Assembly (NCBI GenBank): GCA_028820215.1
Contig: JAPPKD010000023.1
Coordinates: 1 to 9,669, forward strand
Direction of reading: 5' to 3'
DNA length: 9,669 nt
Source: Spirochaetaceae bacterium
Lineage (GTDB): Bacteria > Spirochaetota > Spirochaetia > SZUA-6 > Bin103
The notes beneath the pieces are model-generated. The model saw only the letters and a program-made list of their open reading frames with translations. It searched no databases and was not told the origin of the DNA. Position 1 is the stretch's first letter. Each line of letters begins with the position of its first letter. The position numbers and the translations under genes are program-made. This document shows positions 1-5,611 of the stretch, piece by piece.

Positions 1-390
1 TCCGGCTACCCGCTCGACTCGCTCGACCTGTCGGAGACGCTGTTCGCCGGCGCCGCCAGCCCGCGTACCAGCTACCTGTTCTTCTCCAGCGGCCACTACC
101 GGGAGCCGTTCTCCTACCGTGCCGGCGACTACAAGATCCACGTGCGCAGCAACGACATGCTGCGCGACCCGATCACCGGCGCGGACGCACCGGTCACCGA
201 ACACGATCCGCCGCTGCTGTACAACCTGCGTCAGGAGGTGGGCGAGCGCCGTGAACTGTCCGCCGCGCACCCCGACCTCGTGCAGCGCCTGAAGGCGGAG
301 TTCGACGACGCCGCCGGCGAACTGGACTACGAAGCGACGATCCCCTATAGGAAGCCGGAAGTGGCGAGAGTGGCGAGTGATGCCGGTTGA
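1..390 (+). CDS. Sulfatase family protein, C-terminal end (5' truncated)
   Basis: This is the last 129 codons of a gene that begins before the window, open from base 1 and stopping at TGA 388-390. The translated tail resembles the C-terminal subdomain of type I (formylglycine) sulfatases: a segment about a displayed structure (YLFFSSGHYR), a strand YKIHVRSND, then the typical late motif PPLLYNLRQEVGERRELS followed by HPDLVQRL. In sulfatases this YNL..D..E...L...P motif closes the fold and precedes a short variable tail. The active-site CxPSR region lies outside the window, so catalytic competence cannot be judged. Such enzymes remove sulfate esters from polysaccharides or small molecules, usually in the periplasm. 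The next gene starts 33 bases downstream on the same strand, so the two may be co-transcribed. The family call is fairly secure; the substrate is unknown. Confidence 0.8.
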   Translation, partial: SGYPLDSLDLSETLFAGAASPRTSYLFFSSGHYREPFSYRAGDYKIHVRSNDMLRDPITGADAPVTEHDPPLLYNLRQEVGERRELSAAHPDLVQRLKAEFDDAAGELDYEATIPYRKPEVARVASDAG

Positions 391-423
391 GCGGTCGCGG
401 ATGGTGCGCGTAGACTGGGCGGC

Positions 424-1236
424 GTGAGTTCGCAAGCGATGAACGAGGAACAGCGCTACCTGTTCGACGCCTTCGGCTACCTGGTGCTGCGCGGCATCGT
501 CAGCGGGGCGCAGATCGAGGAGTTGCGGTCGACGCTGCAGGTGCCCACCGAGCAGTTCGATCCCGTCGACCCGGGCCGCGGCCCCCTGCACTGGTCGCGC
601 GCGTGGCGCGACCTGCTCGACCTGCCGGCGCTCAGCCCGCTGCTGGAGGAGCTGATCGGCAACCACGAGCGCAGCGTCGACGGCGACTCCGCGCGTCCCA
701 CCTTCCGCATCGACCACGTCAACGTGCACACCCACGTCGGCAAGGGGTTCAAGGGCGGACTGCTGCACGGCGGCTGGAAGGCCACCGGCGGCAGCCAGTT
801 CTTTCGCTACCACGACGGCCGGTTCTACAACGGCCTGGTGGCGGTGGCGTTCGAGCTGTTCGACACCCACCCCAACGACGGCGGCTTCTGCTGCATTCCC
901 GGCACCCACAAGGCCAACCTGCCGCTGCCGGAGCAGTGGCGCGATCTGAGCGAGGGCATCCACCCGACCGTCAAGCGCATACCGGCCCGCCCCGGCGACG
1001 CCATCGTGTTCACGGAGGCGCTGACCCACGGCACCCTGCCGTGGACCGCGGATGCGCGGCGCAGCACGCTGTTCTACAAGTTCTCGCCGCACGGCACCTC
1101 CTGGTCGGGGGCCTATTTCGACCCCGAGGAATTCCGCCGCTACGACGACATGGACGACCGCAAGATGGCGATCCTGGAACCGCCGAACAGCCGCTACCGC
1201 GGGCGCCCGACCCGCCCCGAGCCGCTCGCGGTGTGA
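424..1236 (+). CDS. Phytanoyl-CoA dioxygenase (PhyH) family protein with HxG in place of HxD
   Basis: A 270-residue protein of the PhyH-like Fe(II)/2-oxoglutarate oxygenase fold. An N-terminal helical part (about 8-40, FDAFGYLVLRGIVSGAQIEEL) is the usual PhyH opening. The core has a strand at 94-102, LHGG at 114-117, YNGLVAVAFELFD at 135-147, DGGFCCIPGTHKAN at 152-165, and the second histidine region EALTHGTLPW at 198-207, followed by R212/R213, which would bind 2-oxoglutarate. Aligned by eye with the downstream paralogue (HTD), the first iron-ligand motif here reads H115-G-G117, so the usual aspartate is missing. In Fe/2OG halogenases such as SyrB2 and WelO5 the same Asp is replaced by Ala or Gly. 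That similarity is suggestive only; this LHGG form may be a non-halogenating subfamily. Translation starts at GTG 424 or at ATG 439; neither has a clear Shine-Dalgarno. The family call is secure; the reaction is unknown. Confidence 0.85.
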   Translation: MSSQAMNEEQRYLFDAFGYLVLRGIVSGAQIEELRSTLQVPTEQFDPVDPGRGPLHWSRAWRDLLDLPALSPLLEELIGNHERSVDGDSARPTFRIDHVNVHTHVGKGFKGGLLHGGWKATGGSQFFRYHDGRFYNGLVAVAFELFDTHPNDGGFCCIPGTHKANLPLPEQWRDLSEGIHPTVKRIPARPGDAIVFTEALTHGTLPWTADARRSTLFYKFSPHGTSWSGAYFDPEEFRRYDDMDDRKMAILEPPNSRYRGRPTRPEPLAV

Positions 1237-1296
1237 CGGGCAGGGCGCGGCGCGGCGGGGTGCCGCCCAGCACGCGACCGGCGCCGAGTCTGTACG

Positions 1297-1309
1297 GTCA
1301 CTCCGTGAC
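1297..1309. repeat. Short inverted repeat between the two PhyH genes
   Basis: GTCAC-TCC-GTGAC is a perfect 5-base inverted repeat with a 3-base centre, inside the 147-base gap between the two PhyH genes. It could form a small hairpin or be a protein-binding site. There is no T-tract, so a classical terminator is not supported. A repeat this short can arise by chance. Nothing else is seen in the gap apart from the ribosome binding site of the next gene. Confidence 0.2.
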
Positions 1310-1372
1310 AGGAAAGACGATGAAACCGACGCCCAAGCATCGCCCGCCGGCCGGCTCTTTCGGACCAGTGCA

Positions 1373-1378
1373 GGGAGG
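1373..1378 (+). promoter_or_regulatory. Shine-Dalgarno site for the second PhyH gene
   Basis: GGGAGG lies 5 bases before ATG 1384. It is one of the clearest ribosome binding sites in the window and fixes the start of the second dioxygenase. Confidence 0.7.
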
Positions 1379-1383
1379 ATGCA

Positions 1384-2637
1384 ATGCGTGGTAGCGGAGA
1401 CAGCGCGAACCTTGCCGGGCTGCGTGCCAGAGCGGCGCGCCTGGAGCGGGAGCTGTACGAGACCCGCCGGCTCATTGGAGAGGCCGCCGGCTACGTCCAG
1501 GCGGCCGGCGCCGAGTTGGCGCGCAACCGCGGCTACGCATTCGATGCCGCCTCCCTGCCGGCGGACCGGGTGGTGAGCGGCTGCGTCGACTCGCTCCGCC
1601 GCTACGGGTTCACGGTGATCGACCACGTCATTCCACCCGACCAAGTGGCCGCGGTGCGGGGGGAGGCGGTCGCGGCACAGCGCATCATCGACCGCAACAT
1701 CGCCGCCATTCGGAGTCTGCAGGCCGGCGAGGCAGGCACGGACGACGGGCAGGTCGACCTGCGGCCGGTGCGGCGCGCCGGCCACCCGGCCAAGCCGCCC
1801 AACGACATCGTGTGGCTGCCCCGCTACGCGCACCACCTGGCCAACCCGGTGGTGACCGCGCTGGCCAGGCGCGTCCTGGACGACCACCTGCGCATCGCCC
1901 AACTGCACCTGCGCATCATCGAGGCCGACCGGCCGGACGGCACGCCCGGCGGGTTCGGCCCGGTGCAGTCTCGCGGGCGGGAGTTTCGCGGCTGGCACAC
2001 CGACTGGCCGCACGACCTGAGCGCATACGGAGCGGGCGACCCGTTCCAGAACGTGGGCTGCGTGCGGCAGCCGTTTCCCGACGTGACCATGTGCCTGGTG
2101 ATGATCTGGTACCTGACCGACGTGGACGCCGAGTCGGGCGGCACCTGGGTGGTGCCCGGGTCGCACCGCGACAAGCGCAATCCGCGCGGGCCGGAAGACG
2201 GGATATCGATCGTCGCGCCGATTCCCGGTGAACTGCAGGTATCGGCGCCGGCGGGATCGGTGTACATCCAGGATTCGCGTTCGTGGCACGCCTCCGCGAT
2301 GCACAACACCCGCCATGACCGCGTGGCCGTGGTGAACCGGTGGGCGCCATGGTGGCTGTCGGTAGACGACTTCGCACCCGGCAACACGTACAACACCAAC
2401 ATGGTGTGCCGCCCGCTGTCGCACGCCGAGTACCGCGCCCTGCCGCCCGCCCTGCAGCCGCTGATGCGTCACCTCTGCCCCGACGAGCACGACACCCTCC
2501 AGCAGCCGGTGCTGGACCGCGCCGCCGCCGCCGCGCGCTGCGCGCGGGACGCGCGCGAGCGCGCCCGCGAGGCCCCCGCCTCGGTGGCGCGGGCCAACGC
2601 CCACATCCGTGTCCGCATCGACCCCGCCGACTCGTAG
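1384..2637 (+). CDS. Phytanoyl-CoA dioxygenase (PhyH) family protein, intact HxD...H...R
   Basis: A 417-residue Fe(II)/2-oxoglutarate-dependent oxygenase of the PhyH superfamily. After a predicted N-terminal helix (about 10-45, rich in Arg, Glu and Ala), the PhyH opening SLRRYGFTVIDHVIPPDQ lies at about 70-87. The metal site is visible: GWHTDWPHD at 203-211 supplies H205 and D207, and SRSWHASAMHNTRHDR at 298-313 supplies the second histidine H302 and the 2-oxoglutarate arginine R310 or R313. Between them, IWYLTDVDAESGGTWVVPGSHRD (about 241-263) is the characteristic jellyroll segment. The C-terminal 40 residues are Ala/Arg-rich and probably a helix or disordered. The protein is longer than the common 260-300 residue relatives because of extra N- and C-terminal parts. 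It probably hydroxylates a small organic substrate in the cytoplasm; no neighbour reveals which. Start by Shine-Dalgarno at 1373-1378. Confidence 0.88.
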   Translation: MRGSGDSANLAGLRARAARLERELYETRRLIGEAAGYVQAAGAELARNRGYAFDAASLPADRVVSGCVDSLRRYGFTVIDHVIPPDQVAAVRGEAVAAQRIIDRNIAAIRSLQAGEAGTDDGQVDLRPVRRAGHPAKPPNDIVWLPRYAHHLANPVVTALARRVLDDHLRIAQLHLRIIEADRPDGTPGGFGPVQSRGREFRGWHTDWPHDLSAYGAGDPFQNVGCVRQPFPDVTMCLVMIWYLTDVDAESGGTWVVPGSHRDKRNPRGPEDGISIVAPIPGELQVSAPAGSVYIQDSRSWHASAMHNTRHDRVAVVNRWAPWWLSVDDFAPGNTYNTNMVCRPLSHAEYRALPPALQPLMRHLCPDEHDTLQQPVLDRAAAAARCARDARERAREAPASVARANAHIRVRIDPADS

Positions 2638-3745
2638 GGGGCGGCGCCGGCCTCGGCCACGACCATCGCGCCGGCGGCACGGCGTCGCACCGTCAGCGGG
2701 TGAGCGACCGAGAGTTCTGCCGGCATCCCTCGCCCGGCAACGCTACCTCCTTACCACGCAGCCGGGCTGGGAGATCGCGGTTATCGCCGAGTTGCGCGCG
2801 GTGGGAGTGGCGGGACAGTTTCCGGTCTGGCACCGCGGCTCGTCGGTAGTGGTGCCGCAAGCCGAGCCCGCGCGCGCCGAGGCTATGCACGATCTTGCCA
2901 CCCCCGCGACCGCGTACCGCATCCTGCTGGAGGCACGCGCGGCCGGCAGCGGCGACGTGCTGTCGTCCATGCTTGGCGCACTACTCGCCACGCGGCGTTC
3001 CGGCACGTTCAAGGAGGCGGTGATCGCCGCCCTGCACGGCACTGACGGGGGCGGCCGGCGGCGCTTCTCCGTGGCCACCGAGATTTACGGGCGGGTGGCG
3101 GTCCACCGCGGCCAGCTTGCCGGGGCGGTCGACGCCGCGGTCAAGGCCGCCTTCCCGCGTTGGCGGCGGTCGCCGGATGCCGGGGCGCGCCTGTTGTGCA
3201 AGGCCGACCCGGAGTACGCCGTGCTGGCCCTGCAGACGGCCACCAATCTGTCCTCCGACGAGGGCCTGCGCGCCGGTTCGCTGCGCGAACACCTGGCCGC
3301 TTCGCTGCTCACCCTGGCCGGGACCGCTCCCGGATGCACCGTGTTCGACCCGTTCATGGGCACCGGCACGATCCTGCAGGTCGCCGCGCGGCGCTTCGGC
3401 GCCGCGTCCTGCCACGGCCTGGAACAGTCCAGGCAGGCGTTCCAACTCGCCCGACAGCGGCTGTCCGACAGCCGGTGCCGTATCTTCAACACCCGCTTCG
3501 AAGAGTTCGACCTGGACCGGCTGCCGGCGGGGGCGCGGCTGGTCTCCAACATACCGTTCGGGCACCGCTTCGCCCGGACGCCGACTGCGCCGCTCGTCGC
3601 GCTGATCGGGAGTTCCGCGTTTGCCGGCAGCCGCGTCGCGCTGCTGATGTCGCGCGAGCAGGCCGGAGAAGTCGCCGCCGCCACCCGGCTGCGGGTGCGC
3701 AATGTCCTGGTGCTCGGCCAGCCCGCCGCCATCGTCTACGGGTAG
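2609..3745 (+). CDS. THUMP-type RNA methyltransferase (UPF0020/Trm11/RlmL-like)
   Basis: A 378-residue reading frame for a SAM-dependent RNA (probably guanine-N2) methyltransferase. Residues 46-67 (YLLTTQPGWEIAVIAEL) match the opening of THUMP-containing methyltransferases, and about 46-210 would be the THUMP region that holds the RNA. The Rossmann methyltransferase follows: motif I VFDPFMGTGTI at 245-255, the motif II acidic residue in GLEQS (E272), and the catalytic loop SNIPFGH at 313-319 in place of the NPPY of DNA amino-methyltransferases. N-I/L-P-F-G is known from the Trm11/Trm14/THUMPD group. The start is uncertain. GTG 2609 overlaps the previous gene by 29 bases and gives an Arg/Pro-rich leader of about 40 residues, while no other usual start codon appears before the conserved part. 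CTG 2717 would fit the domain edge. The 3' end overlaps the convergent acetyltransferase gene by 10 bases. Whether tRNA or rRNA is the substrate is unknown. Confidence 0.8.
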   Translation: MSASTPPTRRGRRRPRPRPSRRRHGVAPSAGERPRVLPASLARQRYLLTTQPGWEIAVIAELRAVGVAGQFPVWHRGSSVVVPQAEPARAEAMHDLATPATAYRILLEARAAGSGDVLSSMLGALLATRRSGTFKEAVIAALHGTDGGGRRRFSVATEIYGRVAVHRGQLAGAVDAAVKAAFPRWRRSPDAGARLLCKADPEYAVLALQTATNLSSDEGLRAGSLREHLAASLLTLAGTAPGCTVFDPFMGTGTILQVAARRFGAASCHGLEQSRQAFQLARQRLSDSRCRIFNTRFEEFDLDRLPAGARLVSNIPFGHRFARTPTAPLVALIGSSAFAGSRVALLMSREQAGEVAAATRLRVRNVLVLGQPAAIVYG

Positions 3746-4284
3746 CGGGCCGGCCAGCCGAGCCGGTCCAGTACCCGCTCCCACTGCGCTTCGCTGTCCG
3801 GGCCGTCCGTGCAGGGCTCGAATCCCAGCTTCAGGTAGGTCTTGATCGCCGCCAGCCGAAACTCCTCGGTGTGCAGGTGGATCAGGCGGTAGCCGGCGGC
3901 CACGAACCGGCGCACCACGCACGCCGAGACCACCAAGCCCAGTCCGCGGCCGGAGTGGTCCGGATGGGCGGCCAGCCAGCCGAGCTCGCCCCAGAACGGA
4001 TACGTGCCCTTGTAGTTGTGCAGCGCCATCGCCGACGCCACGACCGCCCCGCTGGCCGTGTGTACCGCCACGTACCAGCCGTCGGGAAGAATCCGGTTCA
4101 GGGAATAGGACAGCCGTTCGCCGTCCCACCCCGGCCAACCGGCCAGCTCCATCAGTTCGTAGAAGCGCTGTTCATCTCCGGGGCGGCAGGTGCGTACGGT
4201 GTAGCCCGCGGGTGGCGCCGGCACCGGAACGGAGCCGAGCCGCGACGCCGGCCACTCCATCCGCAGTTGCGGCCTTTCGTCCAT
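3736..4284 (-). CDS. GNAT family N-acetyltransferase
   Basis: A 182-residue acyltransferase of the GCN5-related fold. A non-conserved leader (1-27) is followed by strand 1 (YTVRTCRPGDEQRFYELM, 28-45), the central strands (WYVAVHTASGAVVASAMAL, 70-88), and motif A at 103-116 (WLAAHPDHSGRGLG), which is the acetyl-CoA pyrophosphate-binding R/Q-x-x-G-x-G/A loop. Motif B at 141-156 (EFRLAAIKTYLKLGFE) is the late GNAT helix and strand. It transfers an acyl group from acyl-CoA to an unidentified amine in the cytoplasm. ATG 4284 was taken; ATG 4260 (Met9) is also possible. No clear Shine-Dalgarno is seen. It lies 17 bases behind the HepT-like gene on the same strand and may be read from the same message, perhaps by chance rather than by function. 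Some toxins are GNAT proteins, but the length and architecture here look like a general acetyltransferase. Confidence 0.85.
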   Translation of the reverse strand: MDERPQLRMEWPASRLGSVPVPAPPAGYTVRTCRPGDEQRFYELMELAGWPGWDGERLSYSLNRILPDGWYVAVHTASGAVVASAMALHNYKGTYPFWGELGWLAAHPDHSGRGLGLVVSACVVRRFVAAGYRLIHLHTEEFRLAAIKTYLKLGFEPCTDGPDSEAQWERVLDRLGWPARYP

Positions 4285-4301
4285 CGAGGAAGATCGGCGG
4301 G

Positions 4302-4787
4302 TCAGGCCCCGGGGCGCCCGATACAGCCGAGCATCCAGGCCAGGAATACCTCGATCTGCTCACGGAAGGCAGTCAAAGTGGCGGGCATCTGTTCTTCCAG
4401 CGACTGCATGCGGGCCGGGTCCAGAACCGAGCCGTAGACGTTGCGGAACACGTGCCGGAACCTCAGGTGTTCGCCCAGCTTGCCGGCGAGATCGGCATCG
4501 ATCACGGCCGGGCGGACCTCCGGGATGGCGAGGGCCATGTTCCGGATCAGTTCCTGGTGCCACTGCGGCGACCGTGGAACACCGCCGTTCAGCTCGCTCG
4601 CTATGCGCATGAAGATGCGTTCGACTCCGGTGTAGAAGTCGTGCAGGATCGATCCGTGAGCGCGGAGCGAGTAGGTGTCCGCCGGGTTCGGCGCCGCTGC
4701 AAGTTCTTGTTCGAGTTGTGCCAGGCTCGCCAGCTCGGATTCGATCTCCACGGCGAGCCGCCGTAGCAGCGTCTCTTCGCGAGTCAC
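4302..4787 (-). CDS. HepT-like HEPN ribonuclease toxin with a variant RX4N-X-Y motif
   Basis: A 161-residue all-helical protein of the HepT-like HEPN group (formerly DUF86-like). Helix 1 lies at about 4-32; DFYTGVERIFMRIASELNGG (50-69) and WHQELIRNMA (76-85) are family hallmarks. The conserved motif near the end is FRHVFRNVYGS at 110-120. In standard HEPN RNases it reads R-X4-H-X-Y, where Arg and His catalyse RNA cleavage and Tyr is AMPylated by the MntA antitoxin. Here it is R111-X4-N116-V-Y118, so the His is Asn but the modifiable Tyr remains. From memory, the Asn form recurs in some relatives, so this may be a subfamily trait rather than decay. The GTG 4787 start overlaps the antitoxin stop by GTGA (4784-4787), the usual coupling of such pairs. 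An open frame continues upstream to 5678 but that part only shadows other genes. Confidence 0.8.
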   Translation of the reverse strand: MTREETLLRRLAVEIESELASLAQLEQELAAAPNPADTYSLRAHGSILHDFYTGVERIFMRIASELNGGVPRSPQWHQELIRNMALAIPEVRPAVIDADLAGKLGEHLRFRHVFRNVYGSVLDPARMQSLEEQMPATLTAFREQIEVFLAWMLGCIGRPGA

Positions 4788-5119
4788 AGTCTCGTCCCGT
4801 GCTCGCTTGCCACGCGCAGCAGCGCCGGGGTGGCCGTTTCCGCGGGGGTCAAGTCCAGGTGGAACCGAGTCATTGCGGCCGCTTGTGCGGATACCGAGAA
4901 GAAACGCCGCGCGGGCAGCCCGTCCACGACCAGGTCGATGTCCGATCGGTGGCTGAACGGCCGCTCGGGATCGAAGGCGGACCCGATGCCGATCACGCTG
5001 CGGGCGCCGCTCTGCTCCAGGAAGCGCGCGATACGTTGGGCGTCGGCCACCGCGCGGTCGCGGTCCCCGGATTCGAAGTGGGTGGCGCGGATGTGAGCGA
5101 GCAGGCCGTCCCGGTCCAT
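4784..5119 (-). CDS. MNT-type nucleotidyltransferase antitoxin (MntA-like)
   Basis: A 111-residue minimal nucleotidyltransferase. The active-site segment GIGSAFDPERPFSHRSDIDL spans residues 44-63: G46-S47, then the D60-x-D62 pair, with a third acidic residue probably D89 in FHLDLTP. In MntA proteins this site transfers AMP from ATP to a tyrosine of the HepT partner and so neutralises the toxin. The spacing between GS and DxD is 12 residues, against 10 in the canonical GSX10DXD, so the loop is slightly long. The N-terminal helix (ADAQRIARFLEQSGARS, 25-41) is also typical. ATG 5119 is preferred because a longer frame from GTG 5227 adds 36 residues without family similarity. Only a weak GGCGGG precedes the ATG. 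The gene leads the minus-strand group antitoxin, toxin, GNAT. Confidence 0.8.
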   Translation of the reverse strand: MDRDGLLAHIRATHFESGDRDRAVADAQRIARFLEQSGARSVIGIGSAFDPERPFSHRSDIDLVVDGLPARRFFSVSAQAAAMTRFHLDLTPAETATPALLRVASEHGTRL

Positions 5120-5304
5120 GTCCCGCCAGTGTACCGTGAGGGAGGGCGGGCCGGCGAGCCACTCCGCGCCACGACGCCACGATAGCTGGCCGAACCATGG
5201 CTGGAGAGGTCCACCCCGCACGATCACAACGGGGGAACGCGAGCGTCGGGACAGACTTGCGGGCGCGATACGGCAGCGCGTGCCGCCGGATGGTCCCTGA
5301 GCGT

Positions 5305-5324
5305 CCGCCGAAGCGGTCGAAGCG
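5305..5324. repeat. REP-like fragment: small hairpin with overlapping direct repeat
   Basis: CCGC-CGAA-GCGG (5305-5316) can fold into a 4-pair hairpin. CGAAGCG occurs twice (5309-5315 and 5318-5324) with GT between. The surrounding bases (TCCCTGAGC at 5295-5303 and TCGAAGC) resemble extragenic palindromic repeats with CCTGAGC and CGAAG blocks that are scattered through many GC-rich genomes. A single copy in one window cannot prove a repeat family. Confidence 0.3.
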
Positions 5325-5333
5325 AGTTAAGCC

Positions 5334-5345
5334 TTGCTTGCTTGC
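5334..5345. repeat. TTGC tandem microsatellite (three copies)
   Basis: TTGC is repeated three times without interruption, followed after one base by a fourth copy (5347-5350). It overlaps the -35 part of the candidate promoter. A change in copy number would alter the -35/-10 spacing, so phase variation is conceivable, but three copies is short for that. Confidence 0.4.
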
Positions 5346-5362
5346 CTTGCGCCACGTAGAAT
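5334..5362 (+). promoter_or_regulatory. Candidate sigma70-type promoter for the modification operon
   Basis: TTGCTT at 5334-5339 and TAGAAT at 5357-5362 are separated by 17 bases. The -10 matches TATAAT at 5 of 6 positions and the -35 matches TTGACA at only 3 of 6. Transcription would begin near 5369 and leave a leader of about 240 bases before the methyltransferase. It is the best match seen in this gap by eye, and no experimental start is known. Confidence 0.35.
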
Positions 5363-5402
5363 GAAGGCTGAGTGATGGGACCGCCGAGAGGCTGTGGAGG
5401 GC

Positions 5403-5417
5403 GCTACGATCCGTAGC
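5403..5417. repeat. Inverted repeat in the leader of the modification operon
   Basis: GCTACG-ATC-CGTAGC is a perfect 6-base inverted repeat with a 3-base centre. It lies about 35 bases downstream of the predicted transcription start. It could be an operator (R-M systems are often controlled by a C-protein or by the methyltransferase itself) or an RNA hairpin. No C-protein gene is present in the window. Confidence 0.35.
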
Positions 5418-5611
5418 ATGATGGGTGGCCGGAGCGCGAAAGCTGCACGGGGCGGATTGAGCGGCCACCGGGGTCTGGGGCCAAGAATCATTTCGACCGC
5501 AGGCCGTCATGGGGTCGACGTGGTACCCGTCGCAGACGGCGGATTGCTCCCTTTCCGAGGCTCTCCCAGGAGGCTCGAAGCCAGCCGAGCGCTGGTCGAG
5601 AATGATCGGTG

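Larger units (their letters stand above)
5120..5608. other. Gene-poor divergent region between toxin-antitoxin pair and modification operon
   Basis: About 490 bases with no recognisable protein. It separates two divergent units: the MNT/HepT genes (leftwards) and the methyltransferase-ATPase-Vsr operon (rightwards). It holds a REP-like fragment (5305-5324), a TTGC microsatellite (5334-5345), a possible plus-strand promoter and a 15-base inverted repeat (5403-5417). A 72-codon frame from GTG 5394 ends in TGA at 5610-5612, overlapping the ATG of the methyltransferase as TGATG, which would allow translational coupling. Its product resembles nothing I know and its ribosome site is poor, so it is not called as a gene. 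No convincing promoter was seen for the leftward genes. Confidence 0.6.

Noticed and set aside
2981..4138. 385-residue minus-strand frame across the RNA methyltransferase and GNAT genes
   Set aside because: It is Gly/Arg-rich low-complexity translation of GC-rich antisense DNA, overlapping two genes with clear domains.
5120..5227. Longer antitoxin starting at GTG 5227
   Set aside because: The extra 36 residues do not resemble MNT proteins, and ATG 5119 gives the usual length.
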